Assembly (NCBI GenBank): GCA_030697555.1
Contig: JAUYPV010000026.1
Span: 1-52,864 of the forward strand
Reading direction: 5' to 3'
Source of the DNA: Hyphomonadaceae bacterium
Lineage (GTDB): Bacteria > Pseudomonadota > Alphaproteobacteria > Caulobacterales > Hyphomonadaceae
Length of the DNA stretch: 52,864 nucleotides
The position numbers and the translations under genes are program-made. The stretch's first letter is position 1. Every line of letters begins with the position of its first letter. This document shows, piece after piece, positions 16,581 through 24,721 of the stretch. Below the pieces are notes generated by a model. The model saw only the letters and a list, made by a program, of their open reading frames with translations, did no database searches and was not told the origin of the DNA.

Positions 16581-17438
16581 CTAGCTATTCTCCCGGCGCG
16601 CCAGGAAGGCGAGGCGCTCGAACAACTGGATGTCCTGCTCGTTCTTGAGCAGGGCGCCGTGCAGGGGAGGGACCAGCTTGTTCGGGTTCTTCTCGCGCAG
16701 CGTTTCGACATCAATGTCTTCCGACATCAGCAGCTTCAGCCAGTCCAGAAGCTCGGACGTCGATGGCTTCTTCTTGAGGCCCGGCACGTCCCGCATGCGG
16801 TAGAACGTCGTCAGCGCTTCGGAGACGAGGCGTTTCTTGATGTCGGGGAAGTGGACATCGACGATCTGGTTCATCGTCTCGTTGTCGGGGAATTTGATGT
16901 AGTGGAAGAAGCAGCGGCGCAGGAAGGCGTCGGGCAGCTCCTTTTCGTTGTTGGACGTGATGATCACGACCGGGCGCACCTTCGCCTTGATCGTCTCGTC
17001 GGTCTCGTAGACGTAGAACTCCATGCGATCGAGCTCCTGCAGGAGGTCGTTCGGGAATTCGATGTCGGCCTTGTCGATCTCGTCGATCAGCAGGACCGGG
17101 CGCTTGGGCGCGGTGAACGCCTCCCATAGCTTGCCTTTCTTGATATAGTTCTTGATGTCCCGGGCGCGCTCCTCGCCGAGCTGGCCGTCCCTGAGGCGGG
17201 CGACCGCGTCATACTCATAGAGGCCCTGGTGCGCCTTGGTGGTCGATTTGATGTGCCATTCGATGATCGGCATGCCCAGCGCCCGCGCAACCTCCAGCGC
17301 CAGCATGGTCTTGCCGGTGCCGGGCTCGCCTTTGACGAGGAGTGGTCGCTCCAGCGCCACTGCGGCGTTGACCGCGACCCTTAGATCGTCGGTCGCGACG
17401 TAATTGTCGCTGCCCTCGAAACGCTTGACGTCAGTCAT
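16581..17438 (-). CDS. MoxR-family AAA+ ATPase
   Basis: A 285-aa cytoplasmic AAA+ ATPase: Walker A GEPGTGKT (37-44), Walker B LLIDEID (116-122), sensor-1 VIITSNNEKELPDAFLRRCFFHY and the C-terminal lid. MoxR proteins remodel or load cofactors into protein complexes along with a VWA partner. The VWA/CoxE gene that normally sits next to it lies 4.5 kb downstream in the same direction (10912-12102). ATG 17438 is chosen over an upstream in-frame TTG because the protein then begins at the conserved MTDVKRFEGSDNYV. Upstream neighbour is flbT, divergent. Confidence 0.9.
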   Translation of the reverse strand: MTDVKRFEGSDNYVATDDLRVAVNAAVALERPLLVKGEPGTGKTMLALEVARALGMPIIEWHIKSTTKAHQGLYEYDAVARLRDGQLGEERARDIKNYIKKGKLWEAFTAPKRPVLLIDEIDKADIEFPNDLLQELDRMEFYVYETDETIKAKVRPVVIITSNNEKELPDAFLRRCFFHYIKFPDNETMNQIVDVHFPDIKKRLVSEALTTFYRMRDVPGLKKKPSTSELLDWLKLLMSEDIDVETLREKNPNKLVPPLHGALLKNEQDIQLFERLAFLARRENS

Positions 17439-17641
17439 AGGCCGGAACCCCGCTGGTACTGTAAACAACGGGTTAGAGCGGATTTCCGTTGACGTGAAAA
17501 GCGGCAGGGGGTCGCGCCGCCCCTATTCGGGGTCAGGTTACCGAAGGGCAAGCAATACTTAAGGAACGGCGGCTAGACCCACGGGGCGGCCACGTCCAGA
17601 CTCCGGATTCACGGGGGGAATGACCGGGCCGGGAGGATTGG

Positions 17642-18067
17642 ATGCCGCTCAAACTTTCGCTCAAGCCGGGCGAACGCTTTGTCGTGAACGGCGCAGTCCT
17701 CCAGAACGGGGATCGCCGGGCCGTCCTGCTGCTGCAGAACAAGGCGTCCATCCTCCGCGAGAAGGACATCATCCAGCCGGAAGACGCCAACACGCCGGTG
17801 AAGCACATCTACTTCCCGATCATGATGATGTACCTCGAGCCGGCCGAGGCGAACCGCTACTATGACGAGTTCGTCGTGCGCCTGAACGAATTCATGGGCG
17901 TCATCCGGTCAACCGATATCCTCAAGGAATGCGTATCGCTGTCTCGTGAAGTGATGGCGCAGGACTATTACAAGGCGCTCACAAGGTGCCGGAAGCTTCT
18001 AACCTACGAACAGGGATTGCTGGGCAATGTCCATCCAGGCGTACCAGACAGCGGCGCAGCAGACTGA
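17642..18067 (+). CDS. flbT: Flagellin mRNA regulator FlbT
   Basis: A 141-aa protein with the FlbT fold: MPLKLSLKPGERFVVNGAVLQNGDRRAVLLLQNKASILREKDI, then HIYFPIMMMYLEPAEA and FVVRLNEFMGVIRS. In Caulobacter, FlbT binds the 5' leader of flagellin mRNA and promotes its decay until the hook is complete. GGGAGG lies 7 nt upstream of ATG 17642. Its last 41 nt overlap the start of flaF, so the two are translated from one transcript. Flagellin 1 follows directly. Confidence 0.95.
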   Translation: MPLKLSLKPGERFVVNGAVLQNGDRRAVLLLQNKASILREKDIIQPEDANTPVKHIYFPIMMMYLEPAEANRYYDEFVVRLNEFMGVIRSTDILKECVSLSREVMAQDYYKALTRCRKLLTYEQGLLGNVHPGVPDSGAAD

Positions 18068-18404
18068 AAGCCCGCGTCAGACCGAGTATCGCGCTTTTGC
18101 GGTCGCGACGCGCGGGCTGATCGATGCTGCGGCTCTGCCTGCGACCGAAATCGGCCGACGCGGCGAAGCCCTGTCGAAGAACCGCCGGCTGTGGAGCATG
18201 CTCGCCGCCGATTGCGCCGCCGAGGGCAACGTGTTGCCGCCTGCCTTGCGCGCCCAGATCATCTCGTTGTCGATTTTCGTCGACCGTTATTCCGGTCAAG
18301 TGATGCGGGAAGGGCAGTCGTTCGATGTTCTCGTAGAGATCAATCGCACGATTATGCAGGGTCTTTCACCAACGCCAGTACAGTCCGCTGCACCGCAATA
18401 CTGA
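18027..18404 (+). CDS. flaF: Flagellar regulator FlaF
   Basis: A 125-aa protein of the FlaF family: YQTAAQQTESPRQTEYRAFAVATRGLIDAA at the N-terminus, then NRRLWSMLAADCAAEGNVLPPALRAQIISLSIFVDRYSGQV. FlaF works against FlbT in Caulobacter and is needed for flagellin translation or secretion. It starts inside the 3' end of flbT in another frame, which makes the unusual 41-nt overlap worth noting but consistent with both proteins being full length. Confidence 0.93.
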   Translation: MSIQAYQTAAQQTESPRQTEYRAFAVATRGLIDAAALPATEIGRRGEALSKNRRLWSMLAADCAAEGNVLPPALRAQIISLSIFVDRYSGQVMREGQSFDVLVEINRTIMQGLSPTPVQSAAPQY

Positions 18405-18526
18405 TTTCGGCCAGTACGGAACAGTATTGGTTAGCGCCGCAGCAAGCTTTTCATTACTTCGCCGACACTTCTAATTAAGACGTTTCCGGCAGTCTGGCCT
18501 CATGTCGGCGCAAAACGCGCTGGCGG

Positions 18527-18543
18527 CCGATCAAAATGATCGG
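18527..18543 (+). promoter_or_regulatory. Hairpin in the flagellin 1 leader, candidate FlbT target
   Basis: Perfect 7-bp stem CCGATCA / TGATCGG with AAA loop, 28 nt upstream of the flagellin 1 start codon. Its position in the presumed 5' untranslated leader next to flbT recalls the structured fljK leader bound by FlbT in Caulobacter; binding here is inference. A weak sigma-54-like GG-N10-GC element (18497-18512) lies just upstream. Confidence 0.4.
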
Positions 18544-18571
18544 TCTGAGACCCAGAACGGAGACTACCTCC

Positions 18572-19762
18572 ATGCTTAGCGTGAATACGAACTATGGCGC
18601 GTCTATCGCCCTCCAAGCCCTCAACTCCACCAACAAAGAACTCAACCAGGTCCAGAGCCGCATCAACACCGGCCTGAAAGTGTCGAGCGCGCGCGACAAC
18701 GGCGCCGTGTTCGCCATCGCCGAAGGTCAGCGCGCCCGCCTGACTTCGATCGCGTCGGTTTCCGACGGCATCAACCGCGCTTCGTCCGCGATCGATGTCG
18801 CTCTGGCCGCCGGCCAGTCGATCGGCAAGATCCTGCAAGACATGAAGACCAAGGCCGTGTCCGCCCAGGCGGAAGACCTCACGACCGAACAGCGCGCCGC
18901 CATCCAGGCCGATTTCGACGCTTACCGCGCCCAGATCGACCAGATCGCGAACTCCGCGCAGTTCAACGGCCTCAACCTTGTCGCGTCCGGCGGCTCGAAC
19001 CTCGCGGTTCTGATGTCCGACATCTCGCAAGGCACGACCGGCCGTCAGGTCCAGTCGACAGTCACCGCCGGTCTCGCCCCGGGCCTCTCGGCCTACCTCG
19101 CGGGCAACGGCTCGGTTGCCGCTGCTGATACGTCGATCTTCTCACTGAACGGCACAGCCATCGGTACGGTGACCATCACCGGCACGATGACGGTGCAGGG
19201 TTACCTGGATGCTGTGTCCACTCAGACCGGCGGCCGCGTGACTGCTTCGTACAACCAGACGACCGGCCAGTTCACTTACCGTGCACCTGAAGCCGTAATC
19301 ACCACGAACGAACTCACCGTCACCGGCTCCGGCACGCGCGTCTGGCTTGGCCAGGGTGTGGCGGCGACTGCCGTCACCGGTGGTTCGGTCACCACCTCGA
19401 TCACCAATCGTGACTTCACGGTTGGCGGTGCAGGCGCTCTGGCGACTGTCTCGGCCGCGGCCAGCTTGCTGGCGTCGGCTGGTTCGGCGGCCACGACTGC
19501 GGGCAACATCGACACGGCTATCACGGCTCTCAACAGCCAGATGGCGACGATGGGTTCGCAGGCCAAAGCCCTCGACGTCCAAGGCGACTTCATGACGAAG
19601 CTGCAGGACGTTGTCGAACAGGGGATCTCGAACCTGGTCGACGCTGACCTCGCGAAAGAAAGCGCCCGCCTCCAGTCGCTGCAGATCAAGCAGCAGCTCG
19701 GTGCGCAGGCCCTGTCGATCGCGAACCAAGCGCCGTCGCTGGTTCTCTCCTTCTTCCGTTAA
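18572..19762 (+). CDS. Flagellin 1
   Basis: A 396-aa filament subunit. Conserved N-terminal D0/D1 helices (SVNTNYGASIALQALNSTNKELNQVQSRINTGLKVSSARDNGA) and C-terminal D1/D0 (QGISNLVDADLAKESARLQSLQIKQQLGAQALSIANQAPSLVLSFFR). Between them, at about 150-300, is a variable Thr/Gly/Val-rich surface region (SLNGTAIGTVTITGTMTV, TGGRVTASYNQTTGQFTYR) absent from the third flagellin, so it is about 120 residues longer than typical Caulobacter flagellins. GGAG (18559-18562) fixes ATG 18572. A strong terminator follows. Confidence 0.93.
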   Translation: MLSVNTNYGASIALQALNSTNKELNQVQSRINTGLKVSSARDNGAVFAIAEGQRARLTSIASVSDGINRASSAIDVALAAGQSIGKILQDMKTKAVSAQAEDLTTEQRAAIQADFDAYRAQIDQIANSAQFNGLNLVASGGSNLAVLMSDISQGTTGRQVQSTVTAGLAPGLSAYLAGNGSVAAADTSIFSLNGTAIGTVTITGTMTVQGYLDAVSTQTGGRVTASYNQTTGQFTYRAPEAVITTNELTVTGSGTRVWLGQGVAATAVTGGSVTTSITNRDFTVGGAGALATVSAAASLLASAGSAATTAGNIDTAITALNSQMATMGSQAKALDVQGDFMTKLQDVVEQGISNLVDADLAKESARLQSLQIKQQLGAQALSIANQAPSLVLSFFR

Positions 19763-19775
19763 TACCGGAAACAAA

Positions 19776-19803
19776 AGGGCCGGCCTCGCAAGCGGCCGGC
19801 CCT
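19776..19803 (+). terminator. Terminator after flagellin 1
   Basis: Perfect 10-bp stem AGGGCCGGCC / GGCCGGCCCT with an 8-nt loop, starting 13 nt after the stop codon, followed by GACGTTTCCC and a little later ACTTTTT. Strong hairpin, modest U-tract. Confidence 0.65.
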
Positions 19804-20007
19804 GACGTTTCCCGAACTTTTTCCCGTCTTCGTCAGTACGTCCGCGAGGGGCCCGCAAAGCCGGCGCCCGATCGCGGGGGCTTGCGCGAGACATATCTAC
19901 GCAAAGGCGGGCTTGGTGGGCGAGCGGGCGTGGCCAGAATGGCCGCGCCCGTTTCCGTTTTGGTGGGCCAATTTCACTTCCAGCAGGAACCAACCAGGTT
20001 TCAGCAG

Positions 20008-20151
20008 ATGGACTCGACCCTTACCCCTCTCGAGGTCGGACTGCGTCTGGCCGCCGCCGTGGCCGCCAGCCCTACAGGCATCGAACGGCGCCTGGAGGAG
20101 ATGGCGGAGAAGAAACATGGCTCAAAGGCCAAGCCTTCCAGTGATGCCTGA
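20008..20151 (+). CDS. Possible 47-aa protein between flagellin genes
   Basis: The 612-nt stretch 19763-20374 holds two terminators, a sigma-54 promoter and this small open frame. The predicted peptide, starting MDSTLTPLEVGLRLAAAVAA and continuing SPTGIERRLEEMAEKKHG, has a helical look with a basic end. In-frame Met codons further up (19939) are alternatives. There is no good Shine-Dalgarno and no family is recognised. A proper rho-independent terminator 100 nt after the stop hints that this interval is transcribed. Could equally be a spurious frame or an untranslated RNA. Confidence 0.3.
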   Translation: MDSTLTPLEVGLRLAAAVAASPTGIERRLEEMAEKKHGSKAKPSSDA

Positions 20152-20248
20152 TCTGCCGTGCGGATGGTTTTGACCGGGCAAAACCTGCCGGCCCGAGTCG
20201 TTCCTGCCTAGCCGCCCCAATACCCGGTCGCTTTTCGTTAACCACCGC

Positions 20249-20273
20249 AAGCCCGTAACTACGGGGCTTTTTC
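20249..20273 (+). terminator. Rho-independent terminator upstream of flagellin 2
   Basis: Stem AAGCCCGTA / TACGGGGCTT (9 bp with a one-base bulge), loop AC, then TTTTTCT. It separates whatever is transcribed in 19800-20240 from the flagellin 2 promoter. Confidence 0.65.
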
Positions 20274-20297
20274 TGGTTTCCGTTAACTTAAACCGGC

Positions 20298-20313
20298 TGG
20301 CACGAGGCTTGTA
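20298..20313 (+). promoter_or_regulatory. Sigma-54 promoter of flagellin 2
   Basis: TGGCACG-AGGC-TTGT (20298-20312), matching the consensus TGGCACG-N4-TTGC except for the last base of the -12 element. It gives a leader of about 50 nt before ATG 20375. Flagellin genes are late, sigma-54/FlbD-dependent genes in Caulobacter. Confidence 0.75.
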
Positions 20314-20374
20314 CCTGCGAGACCGACCGGCGCCCGCATTGGGCGTAAGCCAACCGACGGCAGGAGCTTTTCCG

Positions 20375-21574
20375 ATGCTGAGCGTCAATACGAACTACAG
20401 CGCGATGATCGCGCTCCAGAACCTGAACGCGACCAACGAATCGTTGGCCGATGTGCAGAACAGGATCAACACCGGCCTCAAGGTGTCGGGCGCCAAGGAC
20501 AATGGCGCCGTCTTCGCCATCGCCGAAGGGCAGAGGGCGCGGGTCTCGGCCCTCTCTTCGGTGACCGACGGCATCAACCGCGCTTCCTCCGCGATCGACA
20601 TCGCGCTGGCCGCAGGCACCTCGATCGGCAAAATCCTCCAGGACATGAAGTCCAAAGCGGTCTCCGCTCAGGCGCAGGATCTCACCACGGAACAGCGTCA
20701 GGCCATCCAGGCCGACTTCGACGCCTTCCGCGCCCAGATCGACCAGGTCGCCAACTCCGCCCAGTTCAACGGCCTCAACCTCGTGGCCTCGGGCGGCGCC
20801 AACCTCAACGTGCTGATGTCCGACCTCAGTCAGGGCACGACGGGCCGCCAGGTCGCCTCGACCGTGGTGGCGGGCCTCGCGCCTGGTCTTGCAGCCTACA
20901 TGGTCGGCAACGGCAGCGTTGCGGCAGCCGACACGACCGGCTTTACACTGAACGGCGTGTCGATCGGCACCGTGACTATTTCCGCCACGACGACCGTGCA
21001 GCAATACCTCGATGCCGTATCGACCCAGACCGGCGGCCGCGTCGTGGCCAGCTACAACCAGTCCACCGGCCAGTTCACCTACCGCGCCGCGGAAGGCGTG
21101 GCGGTCACGAACGAATTCGCGGTCACCAACGGCGGCGGCGCCAGCCGCACCTGGCTGGGCCATGGCGGCACGGCTGCGGCCGTCGCCGGCGGCTCCGTCA
21201 CGACCACCGTCACGAACCTCGACTTCACGGTCGGCGGCTCGGGCGCGCTCAGCACCGTCTCCAACGCTGCGAACCTGCTCGCCAACGCCGGATCGGCGCT
21301 CACGACCGCCGGCAACATCGAAGCAGCGATCACGGCCATCAACGTCCAGATGGCCAGCCTCGGTTCGCAGGCCAAAGCGCTCGACATCCAGTTCGACTTT
21401 CTGACCTCGCTGTCGGACACGGTCGAAAAGGGTATCGGCAACCTGGTCGACGCAGACCTAGCGAAAGAGAGCGCCAAGCTCCAGTCGCTGCAGATCAAGC
21501 AGCAGCTGGGCGCCCAGGCCCTGTCGATCGCCAACCAGTCGCCGCAGGTCCTCCTGTCGCTGTTCCGCAGCTAA
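20375..21574 (+). CDS. Flagellin 2
   Basis: A 399-aa filament subunit closely similar to flagellin 1 along the whole length, including the variable middle insert (FTLNGVSIGTVTISATTTVQ, TGGRVVASYNQSTGQFTYRA). Conserved ends: SVNTNYSAMIALQNLNATNESLADVQNRINTGLKVSGAKDNGA and GIGNLVDADLAKESAKLQSLQIKQQLGAQALSIANQSPQVLLSLFRS. AGGAG lies 9 nt before ATG 20375. It has its own sigma-54 promoter and a terminator-like hairpin, so it is transcribed alone. Arose with flagellin 1 by duplication. Confidence 0.93.
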   Translation: MLSVNTNYSAMIALQNLNATNESLADVQNRINTGLKVSGAKDNGAVFAIAEGQRARVSALSSVTDGINRASSAIDIALAAGTSIGKILQDMKSKAVSAQAQDLTTEQRQAIQADFDAFRAQIDQVANSAQFNGLNLVASGGANLNVLMSDLSQGTTGRQVASTVVAGLAPGLAAYMVGNGSVAAADTTGFTLNGVSIGTVTISATTTVQQYLDAVSTQTGGRVVASYNQSTGQFTYRAAEGVAVTNEFAVTNGGGASRTWLGHGGTAAAVAGGSVTTTVTNLDFTVGGSGALSTVSNAANLLANAGSALTTAGNIEAAITAINVQMASLGSQAKALDIQFDFLTSLSDTVEKGIGNLVDADLAKESAKLQSLQIKQQLGAQALSIANQSPQVLLSLFRS

Positions 21575-21612
21575 ACGGCGCGAAACAGCCGGAAAACGGT
21601 TCGTTCCACTAG

Positions 21613-21643
21613 CGTCCCGGATCGCCTGCCGCGGTCCGGGACG
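21613..21643 (+). terminator. Hairpin after flagellin 2
   Basis: Perfect 9-bp stem CGTCCCGGA / TCCGGGACG with a 13-nt loop, 38 nt after the stop codon; only a short T-run (GTTTC) follows. Confidence 0.5.
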
Positions 21644-21747
21644 TTGCCGTTTCAGGTGCCGGAAACACTCCGTTAACGATCACTAACGAAGACTGCTCCC
21701 TCATCAACGATTCGTTCACCATGCGGATCGGCCCAGAAGAGGCGATC

Positions 21748-22581
21748 ATGGTCGACAGGCTCAACAACTCAACCGGCGTGCTGGGGGCACTCAAATACCT
21801 CCAGTCCTCGACCCGCGATCTGTCGTCAGCGGAACACCGCTTGTCGTCGGGCCTGAGGGTCAATTCGGCCCGCGACGACGTCACCGCCTACCATGTCGCC
21901 GAGATCATGCGCGGGCAGAAGAGTTCGCTCAGCGCCGTGACGCTCAGCCTTGGCCGGGCCGAATCGATTTCCGACACCGCCATCGCCGCCGGCGAGCAGA
22001 TCTCGAAACTGCTGATCTCGATGAAGGAGACAACCGGCGCCGCGCAGGGCGGGGATCTCTCCGACGAGCAACGCCAGGCCTACGCCGATCGCTTCGCCGA
22101 TCAGCTCGAAATGCTCGACCGCTTCGTGCGCAGCGCATCCTTCGACGACGCCAACATTCTCGATGGATCGAAGCCAAATGGCGTCAGCTTCATTGCCGAT
22201 TCCGAAGCCACCCAGTCGCTCACCCTGAAGGGTCGCAACTTCCTGCCGGGAAACGCGATCATCACGGTGGGCGAAATCTATGACCTCAGCACTATCGACA
22301 GCGCGCGCGGCGCCTCAGCGGCGCTGGACGAGTCGATCAAGAATGTCGGCGACCAGCTCACCGAGATGGCCGGCGAGCGCAAGCGTATCGAGGCGCAGAA
22401 GGGCTTTGTCTCCAAGCTTGCCGACGCGCTCGCCGACGGCGTCGGCCGGATGGTCGATACCGACCTTGCCGTGGAAAGCGCTCTGATACAGGCGCTGCAG
22501 GTGAAGCAGGAACTGAGTGCGCAGTCCGTCGGCATCGCCAACAACGCGCCGCAGACGCTGCTCTCCCTCTTCCGCGCATAA
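21748..22581 (+). CDS. Flagellin 3, short divergent form
   Basis: A 277-aa flagellin without the middle insert of its two neighbours, close to the normal Caulobacter flagellin length. Conserved D1 parts: STRDLSSAEHRLSSGLRVNSARDDVTAYHVAEIMRGQKSSLSAV and MVDTDLAVESALIQALQVKQELSAQSVGIANNAPQTLLSLFRA. The extreme N-terminus (VDRLNNSTGVLGALKYLQ) differs from the usual SVNTN form, suggesting a minor or regulatory filament subunit as with the FljJ-like flagellins, which is inference. GAGG lies 5-8 nt before ATG 21748. The marC gene starts 3 nt after its stop. Confidence 0.88.
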   Translation: MVDRLNNSTGVLGALKYLQSSTRDLSSAEHRLSSGLRVNSARDDVTAYHVAEIMRGQKSSLSAVTLSLGRAESISDTAIAAGEQISKLLISMKETTGAAQGGDLSDEQRQAYADRFADQLEMLDRFVRSASFDDANILDGSKPNGVSFIADSEATQSLTLKGRNFLPGNAIITVGEIYDLSTIDSARGASAALDESIKNVGDQLTEMAGERKRIEAQKGFVSKLADALADGVGRMVDTDLAVESALIQALQVKQELSAQSVGIANNAPQTLLSLFRA

Positions 22582-22584
22582 GGC

Positions 22585-23247
22585 ATGCTGAGCGAACTCC
22601 AGATCGAACATGCAGTCGCGGCCTTCGTCACATTCTTCGTGGTGATCGACGCCGTCGGCGTCGCGCCGGTGTTCGCCTCGCTTACCGCACCGGGCGGCGC
22701 GGCCTACGCGCGCAAGATGGCGATCAAGTCGACCATCGTCGCCACCATCATCCTGTTCTTCTTCGCCTTCGCCGGTCCCTGGCTGCTCGACCATCTGGGC
22801 ATTTCGCTCGATGCGTTCCGCGCCGCGGGCGGTGCGCTGCTGTTCCTCATCGCGCTCGAGATGGTGTTCGAGAAGCGCCAGCAGCGTCAGAAGAGCAGGG
22901 CGGACCAGAAGCTGGCGGAAGAGGAAGCGGCCGGCCGCCTCGACGACATCTCGGTCTTCCCGATCGGCATCCCGATGATCGCCGGGCCCGGTTCGATCGC
23001 GACGGCGATGCTCTATATGCAGAATGCCGGATCGGATCCCGTCAGCATCGGCATCGTGTCCGCCGCGATCGGCCTCAACCTCGTCCTGACCGGGCTTATC
23101 TTCCTAGCCGCCGGGCCGCTGATGAAGGTGATGGGCCAGAGCGTTGCCGGCGCGATCACACGGATTTTCGGAGTGATCCTGGCCGCGCTCGCGGTTCAGC
23201 TGATGATCGATGGGATCATCGGCGCATTCGGCCTTGCGGTTGGGTAA
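22585..23247 (+). CDS. MarC-family integral membrane protein
   Basis: A 220-aa protein with six predicted transmembrane helices (AAFVTFFVVIDAVGVAPVF, TIVATIILFFFAFAGPWLL, AGGALLFLIALEMVF, then after a charged loop PIGIPMIAGPGSIATAMLYM, GIVSAAIGLNLVLTGLIFLAAGPLM, VAGAITRIFGVILAALAVQLMIDGI). The PIGIPMIAGPGSI motif marks the MarC/UPF0056 family. Function is uncertain; an early link to multiple antibiotic resistance was not upheld. Start is 3 nt behind the flagellin 3 stop, with AAGG in the junction, so translation is probably coupled. Confidence 0.9.
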   Translation: MLSELQIEHAVAAFVTFFVVIDAVGVAPVFASLTAPGGAAYARKMAIKSTIVATIILFFFAFAGPWLLDHLGISLDAFRAAGGALLFLIALEMVFEKRQQRQKSRADQKLAEEEAAGRLDDISVFPIGIPMIAGPGSIATAMLYMQNAGSDPVSIGIVSAAIGLNLVLTGLIFLAAGPLMKVMGQSVAGAITRIFGVILAALAVQLMIDGIIGAFGLAVG

Positions 23248-23250
23248 ACC

Positions 23251-24528
23251 TCAGGCCGCGCGATCCTGCGTCAGGTAGACGGCGTGGCGCTTCTTCGGGC
23301 GGTCGCGCGTGAACGACCGCACCAGCACGGACAGCGAGATAAAGCCGAGCAGGGCGAGGCAGGCGACAAGGCCGGCTACCTGAAGGCGCAACGCGTTGTT
23401 CCAGGTGATCACGGTGCGGGCGGTGTCGAGCAGGTGCTCGCCATCGTAGAGCGCCAGCGGAACGGCGCGCTTGCCGCCGGCCCGCGCGACGAGGCTGGCG
23501 CGGCGCAGGTCGGAACCATCCTTCACGCTGGAGATGATCGCGACCGCCGACTCCGTTGACGTCTCGCGCGCGATGTCGCGGACGATGCGGAGGTCGGCCA
23601 GGACAGATTCGAGTTCTCCGCGGTTCACCGTCGACTTGAACACGTTCTCGACGACGGCTGGGCCGGTGGTGCCATAGCCGAAGTCACTCTGGAATTCGCC
23701 GTCGAGCAGGCGCTTGAGGTCGGCGGGGTCGACAGCCGAATAGAGCCTTTGCTCGAGATAAAGCTGGAAGTCGTTGTCGAGCGATTGCCCGCGCCGCGCC
23801 GACAGCGCGATCGAGGCGCCTTCACGGGCCTCGGGATCGGCTAGGATCAGGCCGACGCCGGCAAGGGTGAAGGCGAACTCGTCGATCCGGTCGTTGCGGG
23901 CCCAGCGCGCGGCGGTGATCGACAGGTCGCGCATGTCGCCGAGCATCCGGAATTCCTGCTGCTCGCTCTCGTCTTCGGCTCTGGCCAGTTCGGCATCCGC
24001 TTGAATCTGGGCGGCAGCGGGCTTGGCGCCGTCGACGGCGTGGGCGGGCGCTGTGTTCTTGAAGTAGGCGATCGGCGTCGGTGCGTTTCTACGTTCATAC
24101 TCGTCCTGCATGTCCTCGGGCAGGTACGCAACGGCGGCGGCCAGCACGGCCTTTTCCCCGCTGTCGTCGGCCACGGCGACACGCGCCTTGAGGGCTGCGC
24201 CATCCGCACCGTTCAGCATGGCGGGAGCTGCCTGCAGAAGGCCGTCCACCGCGCTCATATTGTTGGCTTCGAGCTGTTCGCGGACGAGTGCCGACCAAAC
24301 GTCGCGCGGAGCGCCTTCTCCGTTGGCGGCCAGCTTTTCAAAGCGTGAGTCCATGGCCTGACGGGTGGCGACGACGGCTTCGGACGTCGCCTCGTAGGCG
24401 GGGCGCTTGTCGCCATAGGCGGTCGAGATCGCACGCGCCGCTATGAACGGCGTCACGCAGATCGCGAGATTGAAGGTGAGCGCTGCGTAAACAGCGAACG
24501 GCAGTCGGCGCTTGCGACGCGATTTCAT
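23251..24528 (-). CDS. Two-TM protein of unknown function in the flagellar region
   Basis: A 425-aa protein with an N-terminal transmembrane helix (about 9-30, LPFAVYAALTFNLAICVTPF), a long periplasmic helical domain of about 340 residues with no recognised motif (Ala/Glu/Asp rich, e.g. GDMRDLSITAARWARNDRIDEFAFTLAGVGL) and a C-terminal transmembrane helix (about 382-406) followed by a basic tail (RSFTRDRPKKRHAVYL). It lies between marC and the flgI operon; convergent with marC by 3 nt. A role in motility is suggested only by position. Confidence 0.75.
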   Translation of the reverse strand: MKSRRKRRLPFAVYAALTFNLAICVTPFIAARAISTAYGDKRPAYEATSEAVVATRQAMDSRFEKLAANGEGAPRDVWSALVREQLEANNMSAVDGLLQAAPAMLNGADGAALKARVAVADDSGEKAVLAAAVAYLPEDMQDEYERRNAPTPIAYFKNTAPAHAVDGAKPAAAQIQADAELARAEDESEQQEFRMLGDMRDLSITAARWARNDRIDEFAFTLAGVGLILADPEAREGASIALSARRGQSLDNDFQLYLEQRLYSAVDPADLKRLLDGEFQSDFGYGTTGPAVVENVFKSTVNRGELESVLADLRIVRDIARETSTESAVAIISSVKDGSDLRRASLVARAGGKRAVPLALYDGEHLLDTARTVITWNNALRLQVAGLVACLALLGFISLSVLVRSFTRDRPKKRHAVYLTQDRAA

Positions 24529-24721
24529 CGAGCCCGCTTCCGTAACTTACTGGTGGCCCCAACGGGCTCGCGCCCGTTCTTCCACAAGGCGCGCCCCTGC
24601 CTTGGTCCCTTTGTTCTTCGGGCAGCCGAATAGATCAAGGGGCCGGTGCGCTTTTCGAGCAACAATTTCCACAACATGAGTCTCGTTGGCGTTCGCCCCG
24701 GAGCTTCAAATTGAGCGAAAT

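Noticed and set aside
14956-16584. 542-codon plus-strand frame opposite the amidase
   Set aside because: Arg-rich shadow; the amidase catalytic motifs settle the strand.
21673-21687. TTAACGATCACTAAC before flagellin 3 as a CtrA site
   Set aside because: The halves are 6 nt apart with a mismatch, so it fails the TTAA-N7-TTAA rule.
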